A program made the translations under genes and the position numbers. This document shows, one piece after another, positions 24,882 through 34,327 of a stretch of DNA of 35,631 bases. This stretch comes from an uncultured Subdoligranulum sp. (lineage in GTDB: Bacteria; Bacillota; Clostridia; Oscillospirales; Ruminococcaceae), in NCBI GenBank assembly GCA_904374465.1, contig CAJFFY010000025.1, forward strand, positions 1 through 35,631, in the 5' to 3' direction. Positions within the stretch are counted from its first letter, which is position 1; each line of letters begins with the position of its first letter. The notes under the pieces were generated by a model. That model ran no database searches. It was not told where the DNA came from and saw nothing but the letters and a program-made list of their open reading frames with translations.

Positions 24882-27383
24882 TTGCAGCAGACAAAACCGA
24901 AAACCAGCGGAATGGAAAAGGTTGCCGCTTTCATTGTGGATAAGCGCAATCTGTTCTTTCTGCTGTACATCCTGGCGCTGGTATTCAGCGTGGTGGCTTC
25001 GGGCTGGGTCAAGGTGGAAAATGACATTACCACCTACCTGCCCGCCGACACCGAGACCCGCCAGGGCCTGACGGTGATGAACGACAACTTCACCACCTTC
25101 GGCACGGCGCGGGTCATGGTGTCCAACGTTTCGCCGGACACCGCCGCCGCGCTGCAGCAGACCATCGAGGGGGTGGACGGGGTCTACAGTGTGGACTTTG
25201 ACACCACCGCCGACCATTACAAGGACGCTTCGGCCCTGTACACCGTCACCTTTGACGGCACCGAGACCGATCCGGTCAGTATCGATGCCGTGCAGGGCAT
25301 CCGGGAGGCGCTGGCCGGGCAGGACTTGTGCATCGACACCCAGGTGGGGCAGGATATGTCCGCCGATCTGGCCAACGAGATGGGGGTCATTCTGGTCATT
25401 GCCGCGGTGATCATCGTGGTGGTGCTGACGCTGACTTCCCGCTCTTATGCCGAGGTGCCGGTGCTGCTGCTCACCTTCGGGGCGGCGGCCGTGCTCAATA
25501 TGGGCACCAACTTCCTGTGCGGTACCATCTCCTTCATTTCCAACTCGGTGACGGTGATTCTGCAGCTGGCCCTGGCCATCGACTACGCCATCATTCTGTG
25601 CCACCGCTTCTCCGACGAGCACGAGACCAAGGACACCCGGGAAGCCTGCATTACCGCCCTGGCCAAGGCTATCCCGGAAATCAGCTCCTCCTCGCTGACC
25701 ACCATCTCCGGCCTGGGGGCGCTGGCCTTCATGCATTTCGGCATCGGGCGGGACATGGCCACCGTCCTCATCAAGGCCATTCTGTTCAGTCTGCTGTCGG
25801 TGTTTACCCTCATGCCCGGGCTGCTCATGCTGTTCAGCAAAAAGATCGACGCCACCCGGCACCGCAAGCTCATCCCCCAGATCAACTTCCTGGGCAAGTT
25901 TGACGTGGTCACCCGGTGGATTATCCCGCCGGTGTTTGTGGTGGTGGCGGCGGTGGCGGCCGTGCTGGCCAACCAGTGCCCCTATTGCTACAGCTTCACC
26001 GATCTGGTCACCGCGAAACAGAGCGAAAGCCAGATCGCCCACCAGAAGATCAAGACTGCCTTTGGCAACGACAACATGCTGGCCATCATTGTGCCCAAGG
26101 GCAACTACGACGCCGAGCGGGCGGTGCTGCAGCAGCTGGAGGCCTGCCCGGAGGTCAAGTCCTGCCAGGGTCTGGCCAATACCGAGGCCGAGGACGGTTA
26201 CATGCTGGCCGATGCGGTGACGCCGCGCCAGTTTTCCGAGCTGGCGGGCACCGACTACGAGGTGGCCGAGGCCCTGTACGTGGCCTACGCCGTGGACCAG
26301 GACCAGTATGGCAGTGTGCTCAGCGGCATCGGGGATTACAAGGTCCCGCTGTTTGACATGTTCATGTTCCTGCAAAAGGAGATGAAGGACGGCAACATTA
26401 CACTGGAAGGGGATATGCAAAAGACGGTGGACGACCTGTTCGACCAGCTCAACTGGGCCCAGGTCCAGCTGCAGAGCGACAAGTACAGCCGGATGGTGGT
26501 CTACCTGAACCTGCCGGAGGAAAGCGACGAAACCATGGCCTTCCTGGATACCATCCACGGCATCCTGGCCCAGTATTATTCCGGCGATACCTATGTGGTG
26601 GGCAACTCCACCAACGTCAAGGACCTGTCCAGCTCCTTCGGGCAGGACAACATCCTCATCAGCATTTTGTCCGCCCTCTTCGTGGTGCTCATTCTGCTGT
26701 TCACCTTCCAGTCGGTGGGGCTGTCCCTGCTGCTCATCGTGGTCATCCAGGGCAGTATCTGGATCAACTTTGCGGTGCCCACCCTGCAGAACGAGCCGCT
26801 GTATTTCTTGGGGTATCTCATCGTCAATGCCATCCAAATGGGCGCCAACATCGACTACGCCATCGTCATCTCCAGCCATTACGGGGACCTGAAAAAGCGG
26901 CTGCCGCCCCGGCAGGCCATCGTGGCGGCCCTCAATGAGGCGTTTCCCACCATCTTCACCTCCGGTACCATCCTGGCGGTGGCCGGCGTGCTGATCGGAC
27001 GGATGACCACCAACCCGGTCATTGCCGCCATTGGCAACTGCCTGGGCCGCGGTACCATTATCTCCATTGTGCTGGTGCTGGCGGTGCTGCCCCAGATCCT
27101 GCTCATCGGCGACTGGATTGTGGAGCGCACCAGCTTTGCCATGAAAGCGCCCATCGACCTGACCCGGATCAACCGTTCCGCCACCGGAACCATGCGGGTC
27201 AGCGGTCGGGTGCGGGGCTATGTGAATGGTGTCATCGACGCCGAAATCAAGGGCACCCTCAACGGCACCCTGAACGCCGCCGTCACGGCCGGCACCACCA
27301 TCGAGCCCGCCAGGCCGGATTACGCCCTGCCCCAGGACGCCGCCGACTGGGCACAGAACTATACCGAGGGGGAGGAAGTATGA
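24882..27383 (+). CDS. MMPL/RND-superfamily membrane exporter
   Basis: An 833-residue membrane protein with the duplicated RND layout. Helix 1 (FFLLYILALVFSVVASGW) is followed by an extracellular domain of about 130 residues. Five further helices include VILVIAAVIIVVVLTLTS and the conserved LALAIDYAIILCHRF segment. The second half repeats this, with IQMGANIDYAIVISSHY in the equivalent helix; these D-Y pairs fit the proton-relay position of the family. Such proteins export lipids, peptides or drugs using proton flow. The start is TTG 24882 with GGAGGG about ten bases upstream; an ATG at 24912 lacks a ribosome site. After the last helix comes a cytoplasmic tail with a regular GRVRGYVNGVIDAEIKGTL pattern resembling a short bactofilin-like beta-solenoid. 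It overlaps the GLUG gene by four bases. Confidence 0.9.
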   Translation: MQQTKPKTSGMEKVAAFIVDKRNLFFLLYILALVFSVVASGWVKVENDITTYLPADTETRQGLTVMNDNFTTFGTARVMVSNVSPDTAAALQQTIEGVDGVYSVDFDTTADHYKDASALYTVTFDGTETDPVSIDAVQGIREALAGQDLCIDTQVGQDMSADLANEMGVILVIAAVIIVVVLTLTSRSYAEVPVLLLTFGAAAVLNMGTNFLCGTISFISNSVTVILQLALAIDYAIILCHRFSDEHETKDTREACITALAKAIPEISSSSLTTISGLGALAFMHFGIGRDMATVLIKAILFSLLSVFTLMPGLLMLFSKKIDATRHRKLIPQINFLGKFDVVTRWIIPPVFVVVAAVAAVLANQCPYCYSFTDLVTAKQSESQIAHQKIKTAFGNDNMLAIIVPKGNYDAERAVLQQLEACPEVKSCQGLANTEAEDGYMLADAVTPRQFSELAGTDYEVAEALYVAYAVDQDQYGSVLSGIGDYKVPLFDMFMFLQKEMKDGNITLEGDMQKTVDDLFDQLNWAQVQLQSDKYSRMVVYLNLPEESDETMAFLDTIHGILAQYYSGDTYVVGNSTNVKDLSSSFGQDNILISILSALFVVLILLFTFQSVGLSLLLIVVIQGSIWINFAVPTLQNEPLYFLGYLIVNAIQMGANIDYAIVISSHYGDLKKRLPPRQAIVAALNEAFPTIFTSGTILAVAGVLIGRMTTNPVIAAIGNCLGRGTIISIVLVLAVLPQILLIGDWIVERTSFAMKAPIDLTRINRSATGTMRVSGRVRGYVNGVIDAEIKGTLNGTLNAAVTAGTTIEPARPDYALPQDAADWAQNYTEGEEV

Positions 27384-30300
27384 AACCATCATCCATAAAA
27401 CGCCTGTTTGCGGCGCTGGCCAGCCTGTGCATGGTGGCAACGCTGGGGGCACCGGCGGTCCGGGCGGCCGAAACCGAACCCCAGATCCTGGAAATTGCCA
27501 CCGTTGACCAGCTGGAAGCCCTGGCCCGGGACTGCCGCCTGGACAGCTGGAGCCGCGGCCGCACGGTGGTCCTTACCGCCGATCTGGACCTGAGCGGCAG
27601 CGATTTCTCCGGCATCCCCACCTTCGGCGGTACGCTGGAGGGCGGCGGTCATACCCTCAGCGGGCTGTCCCTCACGGCCGAAGGCAGCGTGCAGGGGCTG
27701 TTCCGCTACCTGCAAAAGGATGCCGTGGTGGAGGATCTGCACCTCAGCGGCACCGTGCAGCCGGGCGGCACCCGCACCACTGTGGGCGGCCTGGCGGGGC
27801 AGAACGACGGCACCATCCGCAACTGCTCGGTCAATGGTACCGTCACCGGAACCAGCCGGGTGGGCGGCATTGCCGGCACCAACACTGTCACCGGCGTCAT
27901 CACCGGCTGCACGGTGGCGGGCAGCGTCTACGGGGATCACTTCGTGGGCGGCCTGGTGGGGCAGAACGACGGGGTCATCTCCCAGTGTACCAACCAGGCG
28001 GAAGTCAACACCACGGTCAGCCAGAACGACGTCAAGCTGGACGACCTGACCGTCAAGGATCTGCTCACCACCGAAAACGCCGCCGACATCACCGATATCG
28101 GCGGTGTGGCGGGCAATTCCACGGGGGTGGTGCGGGGCTGTGTCAACCGCGGCGCCGTGGGGTACGATCACATCGGCTACAATGTGGGCGGTATTGCAGG
28201 CAGCCAGACCGGGTATGTGGAAGGGTGCGTCAACTACGGCACCGTCCATGCCCGCAAGGAAGGCGGCGGCATCGTGGGCCAGATGGAACCCTCCAGCGTG
28301 CTGCAGTACAGCCAGGATACCTTGCAGCAGCTGCAGGGGGAACTGAACACCCTGCAGGGCCTGATGAACCAGGCCACCCAGGACGCGTCGGCATCCTCCA
28401 GTGAGCTCAATGCCCGGTTTGCCGACCTGCAAAACCGGGTGGACAGCGCCCGCAATGCCGTGGAGTCCCTGCTGGAGCAGGTGAAAAACGGTGTGAACAT
28501 CGGCACCCAGGACCTGACGGTCACCGCCCTGGCCAATCTGACCGGGCAGGGGGATGCCGCCGGCGGTGCGGGTGCCGGGGCTGCCGTGGGCGGGGAAGCC
28601 CAGGGCAGTGGTTCCCACTCCACCGATGTCACAGTGGAGGCGGGCGACACCGCCACACCCACCCCGGAGGCCACCCCGACACCGGAAAGTACCCCCGCAC
28701 CCACGGCGGAACCCACGCCGCTCCCCACACCGGAACCGACGGCGGAGCCTGCCCCGATCCCCACGCCGGAGATCACGCCCGAACCCACCGCACCGGCAGA
28801 GTCGGCGGCGGAACAGCCGGACAGTGCCCCGGCGGAGGAACCGGCTTCCGACCGCAGTGAGGAAGCCCATGGACAGCCCCACCGCGCCCCGTCGCTGGAA
28901 CTGGACAAACAGACGGAATCCCAGGCACAGGCCGAGGCCGGTGCCGGAGCCGGCCTCGGCCTTGGAGGCGGCGCCACCGCCCAGGGCAATGCCACGCTGG
29001 ACGGGCAGGCGTCGGTGACAATCCCCGATGTGGAACTGAACAACCGGGACGCCATCACCGCCGCACGCAACAGTCTCAGCGGCAGTCTGACGGCCATTGC
29101 CGACGGGGTGGACGCCCTTAACACCGATACCGGCGACCATACCCAGGCCCTCATCCGGGACATCGAAGCCATCACCCAGCAGATGAACAAGATCGGCAAC
29201 ACGCTGCTGGGGGCTGCCGAAAACGCCGGCCAAGGGACCCTGTTCGAGGATGTGTCCGACCAGGACACCGACGGCGATACCGAAGGCAAGGTCTATAACT
29301 GTCTCAACGCCGGGACGGTGTATGCCGACCTGAATGCCGGCGGCATCACCGGCGCCATGGCCCGGGAGAACGACCTGGACCCGGAAGATGATACCAGGAT
29401 CAGCGGCAGCAGCTCGCTGAATATGACCTACCAGACCCGTATTGTGGTGCGCAGCTGCACCAACCAGGGAACGGTACAGGCCAAAAAGAAATGCGCCGGC
29501 GGCATTGTGGGCAGCATGGAGCTGGGCACGGTGCGCCAGAGCTGCAGCATCGCCGACCTGCTGGAGGAAGATGCGGATTTCGTGGGCGGTATTGCCGGCC
29601 AGAGCAAGACGGTGATCCGCCAGTGTGCCGCCAAGGGACGGCTGTCCGGCGACAGCGCCGTGGGCGGCATTGCGGGCAGCGGGTACACCCTGACCGATTG
29701 CCGTGCCATGGTGGAAGTGGCCGGCACCGAACAAGTGGGGGCCATCGCCGGTACCCTTCTGGCGGAGGACGACCTGGGCAATGCCGTCAACGAACTGCAG
29801 GACAATGTCAGCACGGTCCAGAACAACCGCTTTGTCAGCGATACCCTGGGCGGAATCGACGGTGTGAGTTACGCGGACCAGGCCGAGCCCATGGCTTACG
29901 AGGACTTTGCCGCTCTGACCCGGGAGGAGGGCTGGCCCGAGGCCTTTGCCTCCGTGACGGTGACCTTTGTGGCGGACGACCGGACGGTGGCCTGCCTGCC
30001 GGTGGAATACGGACAGGCCTTTGACCCGGCCACAGCCCCCGCCGTTCCCGAAAAGGCAGGTTGCACCGGTAGCTGGCAGAACCTGCCCCAGGGAGAAATC
30101 TTCTTTGACCAGACCGTTACGGCGGTCTACACCCCCTATACCACGACGGTGGAAAGCGCCGACCAACGGCAGGACGGCCGCCCGGTGATGCTGGCGGATG
30201 GCTCCTTCGGGGAAGGGGCGCTGACCCTGACCGAAGGGGTGGACCAGGCCCCCGCCGGTACGGTGGAAAGCTGGCAGTTCACCCTGCCGGACAGTATGGC

Positions 30301-30568
30301 AGATGGGGTGCGGCTGCACTATCTGCCCACCCGGGAGCGGGTGGATCTGTATCTGCGCGACAGTGAGGGCAACTGGCGCAAGGCGGAAACCACCGCCGAC
30401 GGCAGCTACCTGGTCTGCCCGCTGCAGGCCGGGGACAATGCCCTGGCAGAGGTGCCCCAGCGTACCTTGCCGCTGCCCTTGCTGGTACTGCCCGGCGCTG
30501 CACTGGTTCTGCTGGCGGTGCTGGCCGTGGCGGCCCGCAGGCGACGCGCCGCAAAGACCAAATCCTGA
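27380..30568 (+). CDS. GLUG-repeat surface protein with coiled coil, proline-rich linker and C-terminal membrane anchor
   Basis: A 1062-residue exported protein translationally coupled (ATGA) to the MMPL exporter. It has a signal peptide (about 1-30). Residues 30-300 form a beta-helix-like region with about five to six GLUG repeats of the form VGGLAGQNDGTIRNCSVNG. A coiled-coil stretch follows (about 310-375, QDTLQQLQGELNTLQGLMNQ). A Gly/Ala segment and a Pro/Thr/Glu-rich linker (about 425-480) come next. A further helical part, another group of GLUG repeats (VGGIAGQSKTVIRQC and others, to about 800) and a beta-rich C-domain complete it. It ends in LPLPLLVLPG, a hydrophobic helix and RRRRAAKTKS. 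There is no LPxTG motif, so membrane anchoring is likely. GLUG repeats occur in IgA1 proteases and other surface proteins. The coupling suggests it works with, or is a partner of, the exporter. Exact function unknown. Confidence 0.88.
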   Translation: MKPSSIKRLFAALASLCMVATLGAPAVRAAETEPQILEIATVDQLEALARDCRLDSWSRGRTVVLTADLDLSGSDFSGIPTFGGTLEGGGHTLSGLSLTAEGSVQGLFRYLQKDAVVEDLHLSGTVQPGGTRTTVGGLAGQNDGTIRNCSVNGTVTGTSRVGGIAGTNTVTGVITGCTVAGSVYGDHFVGGLVGQNDGVISQCTNQAEVNTTVSQNDVKLDDLTVKDLLTTENAADITDIGGVAGNSTGVVRGCVNRGAVGYDHIGYNVGGIAGSQTGYVEGCVNYGTVHARKEGGGIVGQMEPSSVLQYSQDTLQQLQGELNTLQGLMNQATQDASASSSELNARFADLQNRVDSARNAVESLLEQVKNGVNIGTQDLTVTALANLTGQGDAAGGAGAGAAVGGEAQGSGSHSTDVTVEAGDTATPTPEATPTPESTPAPTAEPTPLPTPEPTAEPAPIPTPEITPEPTAPAESAAEQPDSAPAEEPASDRSEEAHGQPHRAPSLELDKQTESQAQAEAGAGAGLGLGGGATAQGNATLDGQASVTIPDVELNNRDAITAARNSLSGSLTAIADGVDALNTDTGDHTQALIRDIEAITQQMNKIGNTLLGAAENAGQGTLFEDVSDQDTDGDTEGKVYNCLNAGTVYADLNAGGITGAMARENDLDPEDDTRISGSSSLNMTYQTRIVVRSCTNQGTVQAKKKCAGGIVGSMELGTVRQSCSIADLLEEDADFVGGIAGQSKTVIRQCAAKGRLSGDSAVGGIAGSGYTLTDCRAMVEVAGTEQVGAIAGTLLAEDDLGNAVNELQDNVSTVQNNRFVSDTLGGIDGVSYADQAEPMAYEDFAALTREEGWPEAFASVTVTFVADDRTVACLPVEYGQAFDPATAPAVPEKAGCTGSWQNLPQGEIFFDQTVTAVYTPYTTTVESADQRQDGRPVMLADGSFGEGALTLTEGVDQAPAGTVESWQFTLPDSMADGVRLHYLPTRERVDLYLRDSEGNWRKAETTADGSYLVCPLQAGDNALAEVPQRTLPLPLLVLPGAALVLLAVLAVAARRRRAAKTKS

Positions 30569-30642
30569 ACCGCCCTGGTTTTGCGAAAAAATCCATCTGG
30601 CTTCAAAAAGATATACAAATTGTAATAAGCGCTAAAAAAATA

Positions 30643-30688
30643 CAGAAAGAGCACCGGCCCCTTTGCAAGGGGGCCGGTGCTCTTTCTG
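30643..30688. terminator. Bidirectional terminator with 19-bp perfect stem
   Basis: Arms 30643-30661 and 30670-30688 are exact reverse complements around an 8-base loop. The minus strand continues into T7 (complement of 30634-30640), ideal for the convergent lipoprotein gene. The plus-strand tail has only short T-runs but follows the GLUG gene by 75 bases. Confidence 0.88.
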
Positions 30689-30693
30689 CGAGT

Positions 30694-31422
30694 TTACACC
30701 GCCGAGATGGTGGTGAAGCAGTTCAGCAGGGCGGGGTACTGGGTGGGGTCACTGTAGGCCAGCACAATCATGCACATGGTGTTGTCGATCTTTTTCAGCA
30801 GCATGGTCTGGGAAGACTGCATGCCGTTGGCCGCGGCCGTGTAGGTCACGCCGGTAAAAGTGGTCTCGCCCAGGGTCACCGTGCCGGGGTCGTCAAAGGT
30901 CACCTGCATGGCGTCCACCTGGCTCAGCTGCTGTTGGATGGCTGCGATGTACTGGGTTTCGTCAATGCCCTCCATGGCCAGCGTCTCGGTGCCGATGATG
31001 ACGCTGCTGCCGGTGGCCACATCCACCGCCACCAGCTCGTAAGCGGCGGTCTGCTGCACCTGTTCCATCAGCTGGTCGCTGTTGGGGGCGTCGCCGTAGA
31101 CAAAATCGGCGCCGTTCTGCATCAGGGCCTGCATCTCCTCCTCGGTGGCCAGCACCATGTTTTCGCTGGGGGAGAACAGGAACCCCAGCGAGGTGTTGGT
31201 GTAGCCGTCCTCGGTGCGCACGCCGGGGGTATAGGTGACGGGTTCCGGTGTTGCCGTGGGCGCCGGGGTGGCTGTGGGTTCCGGTGTGGGGGTAGGGGCA
31301 GCGGTGGCCGCCGGTGTGGCGGTGGCCACGGCAGCCGACGACGGGGTGGAAGTCTGGCCGCAGCCGGCCAATGGGGCGGCCAGCAGGGCGGCAGTCAAAA
31401 GGCAGGCGATGGTTCGTTTCAT
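30694..31422 (-). CDS. Lipoprotein of unknown function
   Basis: A 242-residue secreted lipoprotein. The signal peptide ends in the lipobox LAGC (cysteine at about 21). An Ala/Thr/Pro repeat tether (PTPEPTATPAPTATPEP) spans to about residue 60. The remaining ~180 residues form a mixed alpha/beta domain with DGYTNTSLGFLFSPSENM near its start and a C-terminal MCMIVLAYSDPTQYPALLNC segment. The pattern (new-fold surface domain that begins with TNTSLGF and ends with a strand and a short helix) recalls small extracytoplasmic lipoproteins common in Firmicutes, but I do not recognise a named family. GGAGGAG precedes ATG 31422. It is monocistronic with its own promoter and terminator. Confidence 0.85.
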   Translation of the reverse strand: MKRTIACLLTAALLAAPLAGCGQTSTPSSAAVATATPAATAAPTPTPEPTATPAPTATPEPVTYTPGVRTEDGYTNTSLGFLFSPSENMVLATEEEMQALMQNGADFVYGDAPNSDQLMEQVQQTAAYELVAVDVATGSSVIIGTETLAMEGIDETQYIAAIQQQLSQVDAMQVTFDDPGTVTLGETTFTGVTYTAAANGMQSSQTMLLKKIDNTMCMIVLAYSDPTQYPALLNCFTTISAV

Positions 31423-31490
31423 GGTACTCCTCCCGGCGGTCCCGATTGCACCGCGGCAAAATTCACGGTGCCGACCGTCTCTCTATTACC

Positions 31491-31520
31491 AGTGTACAGG
31501 GGGGACCCATGGGGGTGCAA
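31491..31520 (-). promoter_or_regulatory. Candidate promoter of the lipoprotein gene
   Basis: On the minus strand TTGCAC (31520-31515) and TACACT (31496-31491) are 18 bases apart, about 70 bases before the start codon. Confidence 0.5.
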
Positions 31521-31564
31521 GTGACGTTTTCCCCAAAAAGTTGTAAATAATTTTGTATGAGGTC

Positions 31565-31598
31565 AAAAAAGAGGCGACACCCATGGGTGTCGCCTCTT
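31565..31598 (-). terminator. Terminator of the P-type ATPase gene
   Basis: The 30 bases 31569-31598 form a perfect palindrome centred on CATG, with GAGGCGACACCC in the left arm. On the minus strand the stem ends in a T6 run (complement of 31565-31570), 13 bases after the ATPase stop. Confidence 0.88.
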
Positions 31599-31610
31599 CT
31601 GGCAAAATGA

Positions 31611-34223
31611 TTACTTGCCGCGAATCACGCGGGACAGCTGGATCAGCAGGGTGGGCAGGAAGGCCAGCCCGATGATGCACAGCAGCTGGAACCCGTTGAC
31701 GGGCGCCACCAGGAAGAGTCCTTCCAGGGCGGGCACAAACAGCACAAAGGCGAGCAGCAGCACGCCGGTGCCGAAGGCCATCAGCGAGTAGGGGTTGCCG
31801 GAAAGGCCCAGCCGGAAGATGGACTCGGTGCCGCGGCAGTTGAAGCCGTGGAACAGTCGAGCCAGCGTCAGGGTGGCAAAGGCCATGGTGCTGGCCAACG
31901 CGGCGCCGCCCTGGGCCAGGCCGATATAGAAGGCGATCATCGCCACCACGCCGATCATCAGGCCCTGGCCGAACACATGGCTCAGCATGGGCTTGTCCAT
32001 CATCGAAGCGTTGGGGTCGCGGGGCTTCTGGTCCATCAGACCGGGCCGGGCGGGTTCCATGCCCAGGGCGATGGCGGGCAGACTGTCGGTGAGCAGATTG
32101 ATGAAGAGCAGGTGCACCGGCTGGAAGGGCACGCTCAGGCCCGCCAGCGAGGCGTAGATGACCGCCAGGATGGCGCCCATGTTGCCGGACAGAAGGAACT
32201 GGATGGCGTTGCGGATGTTGGCGTAGACGCTGCGGCCGTTGAGCACGGCCTTGACGATGGTGGCAAAGTTGTCGTCCGCCAGAATCATGGCGGCGGCGTC
32301 CTTGCTCACCTCGGTGCCGGTGATGCCCATGGCCACGCCCACGTCGGCTTTCTTCAGGGCGGGGGCGTCGTTGACGCCGTCACCGGTCATGGCGGCAATG
32401 CAGCCCCGGCGCTGCCAGGCCGTCACAATGCGGATCTTGTGCTCGGGCGATACCCGGGCGTACACCGCAATGTGGGGCAGCTTTTCGTCCAGCTGGGCGT
32501 CGGACATGCCGTCCAGCTCCACGCCGTCCACGGCCATGTCGCCCTCGGTAAAGATGCCGATCTGCTTGGCAATGGCGGTGGCGGTGACCTTGTGGTCGCC
32601 GGTGATCATCACGGTGCGGATGCCGGCTTTCTTGGCCTCGGCCACGGCCTGTACGCTCTCGGGACGGGGCGGGTCAATCATCGAAATCAGGCCCACGAAG
32701 GTGTAGTCCTGTTCGTCGTCCAGCGTCAGCAGCCGGGCTTCGGGCAGGGGACGCTGGGCAAAGGCCAGCACGCGCAGGCCGTTTTCCGACATTTCCCGGT
32801 TGACCCGCTCAATCTCGGCACGGCGCTCCGGCGTCATGGGCACGGCGCCGTCGGCGGTCAGCAGTTTGGTGGAGCGGTCCAGCAGCACGTCGATGGCGCC
32901 CTTGGTGAACAGCATCGGGCCGTCGTCGGTGTTGTGCAGGGTGCTCATCAGCTTGCGGTCCGAGTCAAAGGCCAGCTCCGCCAGGCGGGGATGCTGGCTG
33001 CGGTAGACCGGAGCTTCCACATAGAAGTAGTTGCCCAGCTGGACCAGGGCCACCTCGGTGGGGTCGCCCACCGGAGCGCCGGTCTCGGGGTTGATGGTGG
33101 CGTCGCTGTCCAGCACGGCGATCTTCAAAAGGGCGCGCTGGGCGTCGTTGGCCAGCTCCAGGTCGGTGCCCTTGGTCAGGGTGCCGTCCGCCCAGATGGT
33201 CTGCACGGTCATCCGGTTCTGGGTCAGGGTGCCGGTCTTGTCGGAGCAGATCACCTGCACCGAGCCCAGGCTTTCCACGGCTTTCAGTTCCTTGATGATG
33301 GCGTTCTGGCGGGCCATCTTCTGGGTGCCCATGGCCAGCACGATGGTTACGATGGAGCTCAGCGCTTCGGGAATGGCCGCCACGGCCAGGGCCACGGCAA
33401 ACATCAGGGCATCCAGCACGCCCATGCCGTTGCGGAAGACCGACAGCAGGAACACCACGGCACAGATGACCATGATGACCACGGCCAGCTTGCCGGAAAA
33501 GTCGTCCAGGTTTTTCTGCAGCGGGGTCTTGCGCTGCTGGGTCTGGTTCATCAGGTCGGCAATGCGGCCCAGCTGGGTGTTCATGCCGGTGCCGGTCACC
33601 ACCATGGTGGCGCGGCCGTAGGTCACCAGCGAGCCGGAAAAGGCCATGTTCTTCTGGTCGCCCAGGGCTACCTCGGCGCCGGGAATGGCTTCGCGGGTCT
33701 TCTCCACCGCTTCGGACTCACCGGTCAGGGAGCTTTCGTTCACCTTCAGCGACCAGCTGTTCAGGATGCGGCCGTCCGCCACGATCAGGTCGCCGGCTTC
33801 CAGCTCCACAATGTCGCCGGGCACCACCTGGTCGCCGGGCACTTCCATCCGCTGGCCGTCCCGCAGAACCTTGGCCGACGGGGCGCTCATGGCTTTCAGG
33901 CTTTCCAGGGATTTTTCCGCCTTGAAGTACTGCACGGTGCCCAGCACGGCGTTGAGGATCAACACCGCAAAGATGACCAGTGTGCTCTCCAGGTTGCCGG
34001 AGAACATCGAGATGATGGCCGCCACGATGAGGATGGCCACCAGCAGGTCCTTGAACTGCTCGGCAAAGACGGCAATCCAGCTCTTTTTTTCACCTTCGGC
34101 CAGCCGGTTGGGCCCGTACTGGGCCAGCCGCTGTTCCGCTTCGGCGCGGCTCAGGCCGCCGGAGGTGGCACCCAGCTGGGTGAGCGCCTCCTGGGGGGAC
34201 AGATTGAAATACGGTTTTTGCAT
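31611..34223 (-). CDS. P2A-type cation-transporting ATPase (Ca2+/Mn2+ exporter)
   Basis: An 870-residue membrane pump with the full P-type layout. An N-terminal cation-ATPase segment and helices 1-2 are followed by the actuator loop with TGES (167-170). Helix 4 carries IPEAL with ion ligand E286. The phosphorylation site is D328 in CSDKTGTLT; the nucleotide domain has FTKGA, then TGD and MTGDGVNDAP. Helix 6 holds N709 and D713. The calcium site-I glutamate of SERCA helix 5 is replaced by A684 (SGNMGA), as in the one-ion Listeria pump LMCA1. So one bound ion per cycle is likely. The leader upstream looks like a manganese-sensing yybP-ykoY riboswitch. This suggests Mn2+ export, as reported for related lactococcal and pneumococcal pumps, though Ca2+ remains possible. 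The gene starts at ATG 34223. Confidence 0.94.
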   Translation of the reverse strand: MQKPYFNLSPQEALTQLGATSGGLSRAEAEQRLAQYGPNRLAEGEKKSWIAVFAEQFKDLLVAILIVAAIISMFSGNLESTLVIFAVLILNAVLGTVQYFKAEKSLESLKAMSAPSAKVLRDGQRMEVPGDQVVPGDIVELEAGDLIVADGRILNSWSLKVNESSLTGESEAVEKTREAIPGAEVALGDQKNMAFSGSLVTYGRATMVVTGTGMNTQLGRIADLMNQTQQRKTPLQKNLDDFSGKLAVVIMVICAVVFLLSVFRNGMGVLDALMFAVALAVAAIPEALSSIVTIVLAMGTQKMARQNAIIKELKAVESLGSVQVICSDKTGTLTQNRMTVQTIWADGTLTKGTDLELANDAQRALLKIAVLDSDATINPETGAPVGDPTEVALVQLGNYFYVEAPVYRSQHPRLAELAFDSDRKLMSTLHNTDDGPMLFTKGAIDVLLDRSTKLLTADGAVPMTPERRAEIERVNREMSENGLRVLAFAQRPLPEARLLTLDDEQDYTFVGLISMIDPPRPESVQAVAEAKKAGIRTVMITGDHKVTATAIAKQIGIFTEGDMAVDGVELDGMSDAQLDEKLPHIAVYARVSPEHKIRIVTAWQRRGCIAAMTGDGVNDAPALKKADVGVAMGITGTEVSKDAAAMILADDNFATIVKAVLNGRSVYANIRNAIQFLLSGNMGAILAVIYASLAGLSVPFQPVHLLFINLLTDSLPAIALGMEPARPGLMDQKPRDPNASMMDKPMLSHVFGQGLMIGVVAMIAFYIGLAQGGAALASTMAFATLTLARLFHGFNCRGTESIFRLGLSGNPYSLMAFGTGVLLLAFVLFVPALEGLFLVAPVNGFQLLCIIGLAFLPTLLIQLSRVIRGK

Positions 34224-34279
34224 ATACGTTCTCGCCTCTCTTGTAAAGTGTACCGGGGGCTGTCGGGGCGCGGGCAAAC

Positions 34280-34327
34280 AAAAAAGACTTCCCGGCCCCT
34301 GGGTATTATACCCGGCCGAAAAGTCTT
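34280..34327 (-). terminator. Riboswitch-controlled terminator in the ATPase leader
   Basis: AAGACTT (34284-34290) and AAGTCTT (34321-34327) are complementary, with inner CGGCC/GGCCG pairs and a nested GGGTA/TACCC stem. On the minus strand T6 follows. Its promoter-proximal arm includes the 3' half of the aptamer closing helix (34318-34323), so aptamer and terminator exclude each other. Confidence 0.75.

Noticed and set aside
34297..34315. TATAAT inside the ATPase leader as a second promoter
   Set aside because: It is the loop of the nested GGGTA/TACCC stem of the terminator, and no -35 box lies at proper distance.
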